Assembly: GCA_026168455.1 (NCBI GenBank)
Contig: CM047426.1
Span: 60,680,958 to 60,744,957 of the forward strand
Source of the DNA: Theocolax elegans
Lineage: Eukaryota; Arthropoda; Insecta; Hymenoptera; Cerocephalidae
Direction: 5' to 3'
DNA: 64,000 nt
Every line of letters begins with the position of its first letter. The stretch's first letter is position 1. The notes under the pieces were generated by a model. That model was not told the DNA's origin and searched no databases. It was given only the letters and a program-made list of their open reading frames with translations. Shown in pieces: positions 54,471 to 64,000 of the stretch. The position numbers and the translations under genes are program-made.

Positions 54471-55554
54471 CTCACGTTCGGATCTACGGGCGCCAGCACC
54501 AGGTACAAGATTCAGTCTGGCCGTGTGCTCACGACCAGCTCCTTCCGGTTCCCTGATCCAGACTGACTACAGCGGTTCTCGGCGCGCCTTATATACTCGA
54601 TCTTGCGAGAGTGCGCATGCACAGAACGCGGTTGCCCAACTCCGAACGAGGTCAAAGAACTGGCTAGTACGCGCAGTAGTGGGGAGCGGTCAATGACCCT
54701 TGGCTATTTATATATCGGTCGTTGAACTCGCGTTTTACGACGAGTGTTAGTCGCGAAGCTATCTTACTATACTACGAGTCTTAAGCCTAATGATTAATTT
54801 TACTTATTAATTTGATAATTATTATGCTAACTGGATAATTAGCGCGTCGCAAACTACACTAAAATTACTATATTATATTAGTTTCATCTCTAGCTTGTCT
54901 CCTTAAGTAAACAAATGCTGTAGTTACCCAAAAAAATATTTTTATAACCAATTTAATGAGAAAAATAGAAATGTTATAGAAAGTCAAGATTACGTTATTT
55001 TACTTGTTTTAATAGCATTTGATACTATACAATAAATAACTAATTATTATGTATTTAATAGTACTTATCAAATTTATTATATAACAAATTTAATATATAA
55101 TCACATTTAGAATAATGAATAAGATGTATTTACGAAACCTACCTCAGAAAGTGGAGTTTCTCTGTTTTCACCTTAAAGTTCTTTTCTGATTATTCTATTT
55201 TACAAACGCAATACAAAATTTGTCGCTTTAAACTCTTTATTTTTAGAGTCATCTCTTTCTTCGTCACTGATTACAACAAGCTATGATTATTGAGGGTCCA
55301 AAAATAAAGCGGCCAGTAATGCTTTATTATTTAATACTCTGCTTTATTCGTTAGCAATTGCCGCCAAAAGTGAAGAATTCCAGCAAAGTCGCCTAGAAGG
55401 AGTTTGTCATTTTGCAAGCGGACATTTGTTTCTCGTATTGGGTCCAATGCTTTTAAACAATTCTTTATCTTTTCCCACTCACGTGGTAAAAAATCAAACT
55501 TTAGCTCATTCGAAGCTAAAGCGTCACAAAATTTCTTTGCTTCAATCGAAGAAT
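54471..55554. other. Unassigned DNA
   Basis: GC-richer to about 54780, then AT-rich. No ORF or repeat boundary supported; the small frame at 55404-55646 enters the minisatellite. Confidence 0.4.
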
Positions 55555-57112
55555 TAGATTTTCAGATATTCCGGAATAATTCCACTAATCACGGGATTTC
55601 TTGGATATTTAGGGAATTTCTGAGGTATTTCGGGATAACTTACTAATTACAGGATTTGCTGGATATTTCGGGTATTACTGACAAGGGAAGTACATGACTT
55701 CCGGGAAACGGATCTCATCCTAACTTCGGTATGTTTTTTATAATATAAAAATCTGAAGAAAGCCAAGTTATCTCTTGCCAATGGCCACTTTTACGGAAGT
55801 TATTCGACATTCAATAATAATAACAGTAAAAATTACTTCCAATTCGGTCGCTTATAACTCGGAAACAAATAAAGATAAACAATCAAATCAAAAACCAGAA
55901 AAAAGTTGAGTTCAAATAGATATGGTTTGAAAAAAAGAAGCTCAAATTGCTTAATTTGAAGCAAAGTTATGAAGAAAATAAAAAATTGAAGAAATTTTAA
56001 CCAAAATTTAATATGAAAAATTTATTGTTTCTTTTGGCCTAATAATCTTCAATTTCTTATTTTCTTCATAACTTTGCTTCAAATTAAGCAATTTGAGCTT
56101 CTTTTTTTTTAAACTATATCTACTTGAACTTCAACTTTCTTCTGGTTTTTGGTTCGATTGTTTATCTTTATTTGTTTCCGAGTTATAAGCGATCGAATTG
56201 GAAGTAATTTTTACTGCTATTATTATTGGATGTCGAATAACTTCCGTAAAAGTGGCCATTGACAAGAGATAACTTGGCTTTCTTCATATTTTTATATTAT
56301 AAAAAACATACCAAAGTTAGGATGAGATCCGTTTCCCGGAGGTCATGTACTTCCCTTGTGAGTTATAGCGGGATAACATCATTAATTACGGGATTTCCTG
56401 AATATTTCAGAATTTCTGAGGTACTTCGGGAGAACTCTACTAATTACAGGATTTCCTGGATATTTCGGGTATTTCTGAGTTATTGCAGTATAACTGCACT
56501 AAATACGCGATTTCATGGATAATGCGTGAATTTCTGAGGTATTCCGTGATAACTTGATTAATTAGGGGATTTCCTGAATATTTCGGGAATGTCTTAGTTA
56601 TTTCGGGATTACAGTATTAATTACGATTTCCTGAATATTTCGGGAATTTATGAGGTTTTTCGGAATAACTCCCTTAATTACAGGATTTCCTGGATATTTC
56701 GGGTATTACTGAGTTATTGCGGGATAACTCCACAATTTACGGGATTTCTTGGATATTTTGGGAATATCAGAGGTATTCCGGGATAACTCCACCATTTAAG
56801 AGATTTCATGGATATTTCGTGAATTTCTGAGGTATTCCTTGATAACTCCACCAATTAAGAGATTTCATGGATATTCCGTGAATTTCTGAGATATTTCGGG
56901 ATAACTTCATGAATTACGGGATATCCTGAATATTTCGGGAATTTCTGACTTATTTCGGGATAACTTTATTAATTACGGGGTTTCCTGGATATTTCGGGAC
57001 TATCTGAAGTATTCCGGGATAACTAGACTAATTACGGGATTTCCTAAATATTTCGGGAATTTTTGAGTTATTTCGGGCTAACTTCATTAATTGCGGGCTT
57101 TCCTGGCTAACA
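55555..57112. repeat. 59-bp minisatellite, interrupted by a foldback element
   Basis: A degenerate unit of about 59 bp (core GGGATTTCCTGGATATTTCG followed by GGAATTTCTGAGGTATT and CGGGATAACTCC...AATTAC) repeats at 55555-55681 and 56359-57112, roughly 14 units in all. The element 55682-56358 splits the array. No coding function. Confidence 0.88.
55682..56358. mobile_element. P3 palindromic foldback element, 677 bp, TGA target duplication
   Basis: Starts CAAGGGAAGTACATGAC and ends with its complement. Arms of about 315 bp, near-identical, around a centre near 56020. Both flanks carry TGA (55679-55681 and 56359-56361), and the minisatellite consensus has a single TGA there, so it is a 3-bp duplication. 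Related fragments are at 41087-41186 and 49484-49570. No ORF of its own. Confidence 0.9.
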
Positions 57113-57276
57113 TTAATGCAGTTGAATTCCATTTTGTGTGGACGTCAATTATTGGTTTTTTAATATTAGAATGTTTTAAATATTTTGTCATATGCTATAT
57201 TCTAAGGTGCATCACAGCAGTACGGGCCTGAAAAATATAATCAAATTGTTGAATTTATAAAAACGTTTCTTTTATT
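57113..57276. other. AT-rich flank
   Basis: Short unassigned stretch between the minisatellite and the LINE tail. Confidence 0.4.
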
Positions 57277-57563
57277 TATTTATTTATTTATTAACTCCAG
57301 ACATTACAATATTTTACAATAAAAAATGTATCCTATAGAGGTGCACACTGCACCTGTACATAGGAGCCGGAGAACTTAACACTATATCCTAATACTAAAT
57401 TAACCTAATACTATATTTAAATAAGAGTTTTGCAACTTAATCAATATAACTAGTATACTGTTTAGTGCATCACTCTTTTACATTTTTTTTTAAACACTTT
57501 AAATTTAAATGCTCATATTATTGTTTAATATTATTACTTGTTTAAACATTTTTTCCTTATTTT

Positions 57564-58604
57564 TCACCAAAATCTTGTTAACATGGCTCTAGCAGTTGTG
57601 AACGTTTCTGTTGTCGCATTTCTGTTTCTTGCAAAAATAATTTTCTCGATGTTGTTTAGTCTTGCAGGGCAAGTGAGTCCAACCGCACAAGTGACTCTGT
57701 AATGTGGAAACATTTCCTGATGTTGTTTTGAAGAATCACATTTACATGCTGATGTAAATACTATATCATCTATAACTACTAGATCTTTGTATTTAGGCTG
57801 CTGTTTCAGTGGGTAAACAGAATTTGTAAAAATTTGTTTTCCTCTTATTCCCCTATCAAAATAAAAAATTGCTTTATTCGATCCAATGTAGTTTAGATCT
57901 CCATAGGACATGCGGTAAGAGTTAACTTGCTGTAATTTCTTCCCTGGTGGATTAGTGACCTTCATATCTGTGGCATTATCTTCAGCCATTTTGTCTATTT
58001 TAGTATATACTGATTCTATAGGATCATATTTTTCTTTTACAACTTCATCTTTAACTTTGTTACATTCTGGTGTTTCTTTTACAAAACTTATGTATTTAAA
58101 ACCAGGAACTACTCGATTAATTTTTGTTTCACAGACCTTATCAAATAGATGTTTTTTGTCTTTTTTCAATGTTTTATCCGGTATAGCTTTTTGTTTATCA
58201 CTCAAACTCACCGCATCCTCTGCAACTGAAAATTTATATGCCTCTTCAAGAAAGTTCATATTAATTACTTCAGTTGCAAATAGAATTAAATTGCTGATAT
58301 TTTCTGTTTTTTCCATTTTATTGTAGTTGTAAACAGATATTCTGCGATGCGATCGTTTGTAGTACTTGTTACATTTACCATTTGCACATAGATATGTTCT
58401 AACATTAAGTAACAATTTGTCAAATACTGCCGTATCCTGTAGGACTTCCAATGCAGGATTTACACATCTAACAAATTGATTATTTTTATCTGTTAAAAAT
58501 GAATTAATTATTGATGTGTTTGCAAGTACCTGATTTTTTTGACTAATTAACTTACAAAACCATATTTTTATTCGAGTACAATCAATTTTTACTGAGTTAT
58601 TCAT
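57564..58604 (-). CDS. Intact ORF of unknown function, 346 aa
   Basis: ATG at 58604, stop TGA just after TRFW. It is the only long uninterrupted frame in the right half, and a 346-codon open frame in such AT-rich DNA is very unlikely by chance. It is Lys/Asn-rich, with no signal peptide or membrane segment visible. N-terminal Cys-containing helical region (NPALEVLQDTAVFDKLLL, YLCANGKC), a basic stretch (DKTLKKDKKH, about residue 150), and a C-terminal Cys cluster (ACKCDSS...VTCAVGLTCP, residues about 295-330). I recognise no family: no RT, EN, DDE, zinc-knuckle or protease signature. Only 17 nt separate its ATG from the stop codon of an upstream LINE RT frame. It could be a LINE-borne extra ORF, a captured viral gene or a host gene. 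Confidence 0.65.
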   Translation of the reverse strand: MNNSVKIDCTRIKIWFCKLISQKNQVLANTSIINSFLTDKNNQFVRCVNPALEVLQDTAVFDKLLLNVRTYLCANGKCNKYYKRSHRRISVYNYNKMEKTENISNLILFATEVINMNFLEEAYKFSVAEDAVSLSDKQKAIPDKTLKKDKKHLFDKVCETKINRVVPGFKYISFVKETPECNKVKDEVVKEKYDPIESVYTKIDKMAEDNATDMKVTNPPGKKLQQVNSYRMSYGDLNYIGSNKAIFYFDRGIRGKQIFTNSVYPLKQQPKYKDLVVIDDIVFTSACKCDSSKQHQEMFPHYRVTCAVGLTCPARLNNIEKIIFARNRNATTETFTTARAMLTRFW

Positions 58605-58621
58605 ACTAATTCTTTATATGT

Positions 58622-58792
58622 TTGTCTTGATCCAGTTTTTTAATTTTGCTTTTCTTACTTTAATATTATCTATATTTTTAAGTTCGTTTGGTAAGGTATT
58701 GTAATGGCTTACTGCTCTTACACAGCTGTTCTTTGAACTGACATTGCTACATCGACGTGGCATTTGGATATTCCTATTTCTTGTTATACTTT
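58622..58792 (-). pseudogene. LINE RT protein C-terminal fragment
   Basis: The frame reads SITRNRNIQMPRRC, SSKNSCVRAVSHYNTLPNEL, then KVRKAKLKNWIKTNI and a TAA. The pattern R.....RA..HYN.LP.ELK with a basic tail is the C-terminus of CR1/Jockey-group ORF2 proteins. Open for 57 codons with no disruption, but truncated at its 5' side. Confidence 0.7.
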
Positions 58793-58795
58793 TTG

Positions 58796-58943
58796 AGTTT
58801 CAAATGTATATTTAATTCATCTTAAAACAAATATTTGTATATAAAAACTACTTCCTACATTATATATTGAAAATACTCGATAATTAACCCATTGAACTCA
58901 AAAGTGCATATATGTTTTTATTTTTGCAGTCATCATTTGATGC
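58796..58943. other. AT-rich flank
   Basis: Nothing recognised. Confidence 0.4.
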
Positions 58944-58947
58944 TTAA

Positions 58948-59087
58948 CCTTTAGACTGCCGGCATTTTTGCCTTATAAATTGATATTTTTGATGTGCAAA
59001 ATTTATACATAAAAACACCTCATATCTCTAGAGTAGTTGTCAAGGTCACAGGTGGCTCATATATGAGCCAGTCTGGCAGTCTAAAGG
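58948..59087. mobile_element. piggyBac-type MITE, 140 bp
   Basis: Perfect 13-bp inverted ends CCTTTAGACTGCC / GGCAGTCTAAAGG bounded by TTAA on both sides (58944-58947 and 59088-59091), the strict piggyBac target duplication. A subterminal palindrome TGGCTCATATATGAGCCA lies at 59053-59070. No coding capacity; it would need a transposase in trans. Confidence 0.85.
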
Positions 59088-59091
59088 TTAA

Positions 59092-59869
59092 AACGGGGCC
59101 TATAAATATGCTGATTTTTTCCTTCTTGCGATTGAAAAAATGTATGATTTTTTTTAAAGTAAAAAAGGTAGAAATTTGTTTCCATTTTTATTTAATCTTT
59201 TTCTATAATAAAAAATGCATGTAAATCATTCGGTTTGCAAACGTTGGTGCACTTAATAGTTATACTATGATCTTGTATTTTTTATTTTTTAATTGTTACA
59301 TAGTTATGAAATTTGGTTTCGATAAATTAACAATTAAAAATATCTAATTTTGTTCATTTTTTTGTATTTTTCCATATGTTTTCATTATAGCCAATTTTTT
59401 TTATCATTGTCCTGCAATTCTACCAATTATTCTGAGCTGTTGTCAATAGAGTACATGTGGTTGTGTCTATCATCTTAATATACTTTTTGTGTACACTCGA
59501 ATCTTTGCTTTGATACAACGATCGACTCACTTAACCAATAAATGGTAACGATCTGTAAATTTTCAAAAGATATTTATTTTATACACCAATCGGCTAACCT
59601 AACAAATAAATGGCGATAGTATAAATTCACAAGATTTATTTTGCACTCCCTTCATTAATTTAAATATACAGCAATCGTCTTCAGATCCAAAAAAGACTTT
59701 CATTTTATATTTCGGTCGTCTCATTTAAGAAACAAATGACTTCAGGTATAATTAATCAAAACCTAATCAAATAGTAATTTTCAATTTTAGCCCTCGAAAG
59801 ATTTGCCACCTCATTGCTCATTATATTTTTTTAAGTAAGGATAACCTTTTCAGATTATAAAATAGAAGA
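59092..59869. other. AT-rich spacer
   Basis: No supported gene. AT-rich with short direct repeats of TCACAAGATTT-like sequence around 59570-59640. Confidence 0.4.
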
Positions 59870-61620
59870 ATAGATTTTTTTTCAAAATATCCCAAACGCA
59901 GATTTGTAGGGTGTGTGCAGCACAACTTGAGCACGTCAAAATACCCTTATCTTCACATTCATCGTCTGATAGACCAAATTGATAATCAGCATCTCCCGAG
60001 TCATCGATTGTTTGTTTAGATAAATCTATACTTTCTTCAGATAATGCTATTGATTTCTTAGAAAATTGAAATGACGAGTTTGAAGCCGTAGAATCCGAAC
60101 AGCTATTCAATAAATAATTTGTTTCGTCCTGTCAAAATAAGCTCGCCATTTTCAGCATATTCACTACATTGTCCGTAGAGCAAGTAAAAATATGTTCGAG
60201 TCCAATACCATCATATAATACATCTTCAACAATTGGTCGGAGATACGCTTCTGTATGGCGGTCATCGAAAACTTGTATGGTCATTCTTCTCAATGTAAGA
60301 GAATTATCTTGTATATACTGACAGCTAAGAATGATTTTTCCAGTCTTGATGTTGCGTCACATTTTATACTGACAAGTTTTATCTGTGAACAAATGATATT
60401 AATTATTCATTTAATCTTTCTTAGAGTTCCAAAAGTATACTACTACATTACGATACAACTGCAAGAAAAGTACATTTCGAGGAGAAATCGTCTTCACCCA
60501 CACGAGTCGCATATGATATTTTTGATCGACTGTACGTGAAGTCGATGCGTTAAGTTGAAAAGTCCGTGTCTGAAGTGAATATTATTTCATACTATGCGTG
60601 AAATAATTAGATGTTTGTGAAGTGAAATATCGGCTGCACCGGCGACTCGTTTGCTACTACCGCTTCTCGTGAAGATAGAAACTCTATTTAGCGTGCAGGT
60701 TTTGTAGTAAGCGTGCGCCAATTTGTGGTTTGCACACGGAGTGTTAAAATAGTGTATTTCGATACAAGTATGTGAAGGAAGTGATTTCTCGCTTCGCTCG
60801 GGCAACAAACCACATCAGTGCAACGATCACTTCCTTCGCATACTTGTATACCGAACTCTACTTTTCTAATGAAGTATGCGAAACTCGCTGAAGTTAAGAA
60901 TATGATTAATGAGTCTCTTCGCTCGGGCGACAAACTTCACACTCATCGAGCACTACAAGATGGGGATTGAGAAGTGGAAGAGAATTTCGCACACGGCGTC
61001 CGCGAAGAATTTACTTCGCACACGCAATGCGTAAAACAGTTACTTCGCGCATACAAAATAAGCATGAGACGTCGAGTTTTGCACACTCCGTTGAAAACTC
61101 TTCTCGCATGAGTGTCGAATTCTAGTTTTTGATACGTCGTGAGAGAAAGTAGATTTAGCGTGTATGTTTTTGAAATTTAATAAAATTTATACACACTACA
61201 AGATTTTGTTACATACCTTCTCCACATCTTTCTTAATTTCTACTTTTCTTCTCATTACTTGTAATTTAACTTCAACTTTTATTGTTTCTTGATTTATTAC
61301 TTCGTCACCAGCCAAAGCATCGAGCAGAGGTTATAAAACACCTCTGAAAGGTTCATCGTTTAAACAAGAGAATGGTCGACCATCTACGGTCACTAATTTT
61401 ACGCATGCTGTTGTGACATTAGGCACTGTTAGGTCAAAATTATTTAAATTTTCACGTTTTTTAGATACATTCTCAGCTGCATTTTTCTCTAATTCTGTTT
61501 TCAGTTATATATATAAACAGTTTTCGTGACCAGTTCTTTTCTGTTTATTTCTCAAATGCCTTGTTAGATTGTCAGCGTGTTTACCCTTAGTAACAAAAAA
61601 TGAATAAATAATAAATAACT
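59870..61620 (-). pseudogene. hAT-superfamily transposase pseudogene with BED-type finger
   Basis: Minus-strand order: a BED-type finger end (KGKHADNLTRHLRNK, about 61600-61540), then LTVPNVTTACVKLVTVDGRP and FSCLNDEPFRGVL (61450-61330). A non-hAT stretch of about 600 bp intervenes (about 60540-61180). Then an exon with acceptor TTTGTTCACAG at about 60386: IKLVSIKCDATSRLEKSFL (catalytic Asp), MTIQVFDDRHTEAYLRPIV and FTCSTDNVVNML (second Asp). Finally an acidic stretch and CAAHTLQICVWDILKK (59935-59875). These are the conserved blocks of hAT transposases. Stops interrupt the frames and the C-terminal dimerisation domain is missing. Confidence 0.8.
60541..61180. other. Insertion within the hAT remnant, with imperfect hairpins
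   Basis: Contains repeated TTCGCTCGGGC.ACAAAC (60793 and 60921), and AAGTATGTGAAGGAAGTGA (about 60768) inverted as TCACTTCCTTCGCATACTT (about 60827). Repeated TTCGCACAC motifs follow to 61030. Probably a separate unclassified element that split the hAT gene. Confidence 0.5.
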
Positions 61621-61784
61621 AAATATGTACATAAAGTTATATTGTTTAAGTTTGTTAAAGTTACCGTGATACCGTGAAATATATTTAGTTCTTCATCACA
61701 CATATATGATAAACAAGAGTTAGATTGTCGCATTTCTAAATCCTAAATCTATCATTATATTAAAATCGTGTTCATTGTCCGTCC

Positions 61785-61800
61785 GTCCGTCCGTCCGAAA
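61785..61800. repeat. (GTCC)n tetranucleotide tract
   Basis: Four to five CCGT units next to the purine-rich satellite. Confidence 0.8.
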
Positions 61801-61804
61801 TTAT

Positions 61805-62115
61805 TTTTCGAGAGAGAGCGGGTGAAGTGAGAGAGTGAGAGAGTGTGAGCGTGTGAGAGAGAGAGAGAGAGAGAGGGGGAAAGAGAAAGCGAGAGAGAGA
61901 GAGGGGGAGAGAAAAAGAGAGTGGGAGAGAAAGAGAGAGGGGGGAGATAGAGAGAGGGGGAGGGGTGATAGAGATAGTGCGATAGTGAGAGAGGGGGCTG
62001 GAGAGAGGGGGCAGGGGGATATGGAGGGTGACGGTGTGAGAGGGGGAGTGGTTGAGAGAGGGGGCGATGGGGGAGGGGGAGGGGGTGAAAAAGAGATAGA
62101 GATATAGAGAGAGGA
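61805..62115. repeat. (GA)n purine-rich satellite
   Basis: About 310 bp of GAGAGAG/GGGGAGAG strand-asymmetric sequence. The long frames on both strands (Arg/Glu-rich and Ser/Pro/Leu-rich) are low-complexity artefacts. Mirror-symmetric purine tracts like this can form triplex DNA. Confidence 0.92.
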
Positions 62116-62612
62116 CACCTGAACATCGTCTACAGGAAGTAATAACTTTTATTACTTTTTTATTGCTTGGATGTATGGTATGAAGTCTTACCAGTAGATG
62201 ATGTCCGGTTGATGTCGAGGTCATCCTGACCACCTAGACATTGTCTCCAGAAAATGACAAAGGCAGCAAGAGAATGTAGAAAATATGAGAGTATAAATTG
62301 TACAATTAATCCATTTGCTCTCTGTGTTTAACAGGGTTGAAACTGTCGTTATTATTAAAGAATGATATTTTACATAATAACGCCCACATTGCGAATGGTT
62401 ATAATTTAAACTCTATATAAATTTACGAGCGTATATTATATATTAATTTGACAATAAAGTACACAAGTTATGCGTTTACTCTGCCAATATTCAGTCAATT
62501 CATAATAAGTGCATGTAACATTATGGTAGTATATTTTTTAACGATATATATAGAATTTATATATATTAAAATTTGTGTACATGTGTATATATATGGCGAT
62601 TTCTCAGCCAAT
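62116..62612. other. AT-rich spacer with a repeated motif
   Basis: Contains CCAATATTCAGTCAATTCATAATAA (as two shorter blocks), which recurs beyond the LTR at 63740-63790. No gene. Confidence 0.4.
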
Positions 62613-63690
62613 TGTGACGGAAATCGTCACACAATCTATTCACGACGAATAGAGTATTAAAATTCGCGAATTGTAAGTCGTCCGAGCCTTTCGTATGTCA
62701 AGGCCAACCGACGACACTTGTTTATTTTTCTACGAGTGTACAATTACGCGCGCGACTATACGTAGGGATGGGAGCGCGAAAGAGTGTGTGAGTTTCCCCA
62801 CTCCCATACCTTTTTCGAGAAATTAGGCGATCGCCTAATCAGTGTGTAATGATCCATCGATCGGGACGGATTATTATATTGTATACCCGAATTGTACTGC
62901 TCGTGAGTGCCGAGAGTGCATTCCACCCATCTCTGTATTAAGCTCTGTGAACGGTTGTTCCGGAGCAGGGCTAAGTGCGGAGCCCCGGGTGGACAAACGT
63001 GTGTCCCGTGTAGTTTTGTGTGTGTGTATCAAAGGACGGGGTCGTGCGCGTGTGATACCGCGGATCGCGATTCGCGCGCCACGGCAAGGGCCGCCGTCAC
63101 CACTTCAACCACCGGTCGTCACCTTGTCAACGAGGTCGTCCAGTCGCCGAGGATCGGCTGGGCCATCCCCGAGGAGCGTCACCGGTGAGTACCTAATTTC
63201 ACTATCGTGACCCTCCCCCCCCTTGTGTGTGTGTGTGTGTGTACATAGGGAGTGTGTTCGAGTACAACGGTACTCGAACAGCGGTTCCTGGGAGTGAAAC
63301 CTGTCGCAGGCGAGGATCTCGATTCTACAGGTTTCCCGGGACTTCCGCCCGCGCGAAGCAACATTGTCGCGGTACGAGGCCTAGATGGCCATTTTGTTAA
63401 ATTAACATTGAATAAATGTTTTTTTTATTTTTATTTTAATTATTAGAGTTTTATTATTTCTCTCCCCTCCCGCCGACATTTATTAATTTCTATATCGTGT
63501 CGAGGCAAGGAGGATCACCCGAATCTTCCACACCGTTCGTCCCAGCGAACTCGTGTTCCTGACGACAGCCCGCAGTTCGCGATAAATAAAATAAATTACT
63601 TGTGTACGCGGTATTGGGCAACGCAGCCCAACGGTTTATTAATTATAAAAATTAATTAATTTCATCCGGGCACGCGAATACCACGTCACA
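62613..63690 (-). mobile_element. Solo LTR, 1078 bp, inverted copy of LTR A
   Basis: On the minus strand it starts TGTGACGTGGTATTCGCG and ends with CCGTCACA, colinear with 39851-40889 at high identity over the first about 190 bp (including GCCCAATACCGCG and GGAACACGAGTTCGCTGGGA). Flanks CAAT / CGAT are an imperfect 4-bp duplication. No internal region. Frames at 62842-63446 are within the LTR. Confidence 0.85.
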
Positions 63691-64000
63691 CGATTCTATA
63701 TAATTTATATTTAAATTAATGTACATAATAAACATTATGGTAGCGATTACTCAGCCAATAATTAGTTAATTCATAATAAATGCACCAAACATAATATTTT
63801 ATGTTGGCGATAAATCAGCCAATATCATATTATTTATATTAATTAATTTTCAAATATTTCAGAGTAAACTATATTTTTGTATAAACATTTGTGTTTTTAA
63901 TACGAATTTGTTTTTTATATTTATTGTTTATTATTTTATCATCATTTTTATTATTTATAAATACTTTTAAATTAGTCTTTGATGTTGTTCTCGATAAAGC
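63691..64000. repeat. AT-rich DNA with tandem motif flanking the LTR
   Basis: GCGATTACTCAGCCAATA (about 63743) and GCGATAAATCAGCCAATA (about 63807) repeat the sequence GCGATTTCTCAGCCAAT that precedes the LTR at 62596. The LTR therefore sits in a short tandem array. Confidence 0.6.

Larger units (their letters stand above)
57277..58795 (-). mobile_element. 5'-truncated LINE 3' end carrying an extra intact ORF
   Basis: On the minus strand: the last 57 codons of a LINE RT protein (58792-58622), a 9-nt gap, an intact 346-codon ORF (58604-57564), about 265 bp of 3' UTR and a (TAAA)n tail at 57297-57277. A (TAAA)n tail and the SHYNTLPNELK C-terminal motif are typical of CR1-like LINEs. No target duplication seen. 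Whether the ORF belongs to the LINE is an inference from spacing. Confidence 0.5.

Noticed and set aside
54322..54696. 124-aa plus-strand ORF
   Set aside because: Built on the 34-bp tandem repeat; no recognisable domain and no support for expression.
55555..57112. CRISPR-like array
   Set aside because: Units are contiguous 59-bp degenerate repeats with no unique spacers, in a eukaryotic context.
61755..62233. Four overlapping ORFs (90-153 aa) on both strands
   Set aside because: All read the (GA)n purine satellite, giving Arg/Glu or Ser/Pro/Leu low complexity.

Overview
This window is a repeat-dominated eukaryotic segment, most likely from an insect. The mix of R1-clade and Jockey/CR1-type LINEs, Penelope-like elements, pogo-like and hAT DNA transposons, LTR elements with ATAT target duplications and tRNA-headed SINEs fits an arthropod; Hymenoptera (ant-like) is my guess, but no host gene anchors it. 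I found no confident single-copy host gene, no rRNA, no genuine tRNA gene and no CRISPR. Coding content is nearly all mobile-element derived. Exceptions are one intact ORF of unknown function (57564-58604, minus), one decayed unknown coding region (11056-11626, plus) and a weak candidate host exon (25340-25390).

Layout. 1-5672: a tail-to-tail inverted pair of 3'-truncated R1-clade retrotransposons between trinucleotide microsatellites. 6577-10846: a complete but inactivated pogo-like element with TA duplications. 11056-11626: decayed unknown gene. 12434-17222: an apparently full-length LINE with two intact ORFs, bounded by (CT)n. 17301-19204: two more LINE pieces next to (CT)n. 19415-23692: a palindrome fragment fused to a minus-strand R1-like copy, a (TAA)n tract and a second R1-like ORF1. 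23693-28699: AT-rich, with an old palindromic element and a hammerhead-like motif.

28700-36609: a stack of elements placed in (TA)n tracts: palindromic foldback elements, a MITE and two solo LTRs, with a Penelope-like RT fragment between. 38150-42395: a TIR element, two nested solo LTRs and GC-rich LTR-like DNA. 42432-44085: a 1.65-kb palindrome. 45269-46800: GC-rich possible LTR remnant. 47093-49570: MITE, LINE 3' fragment, paired hairpins and foldback pieces. 50245-52211: a Penelope-like element with GIY-YIG coding on the minus strand, a hammerhead-like motif and three SINEs. 52255-57112: palindromes, a retroposed 417-bp insert, tandem repeats and a 59-bp minisatellite interrupted by a foldback element.

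57277-58795: a LINE 3' end carrying the unknown 346-codon ORF. 58948-59087: piggyBac-type MITE. 59870-61620: hAT pseudogene. 61805-62115: purine satellite. 62613-63690: inverted solo LTR.

The unifying theme is that simple-sequence tracts act as landing pads: (TC)n for Jockey/CR1-type LINEs, GAT/TAA for R1-like LINEs, and (TA)n for palindromes, MITEs and LTR elements. Long near-perfect palindromes, which would transcribe into long hairpins, are the most unusual recurring architecture.
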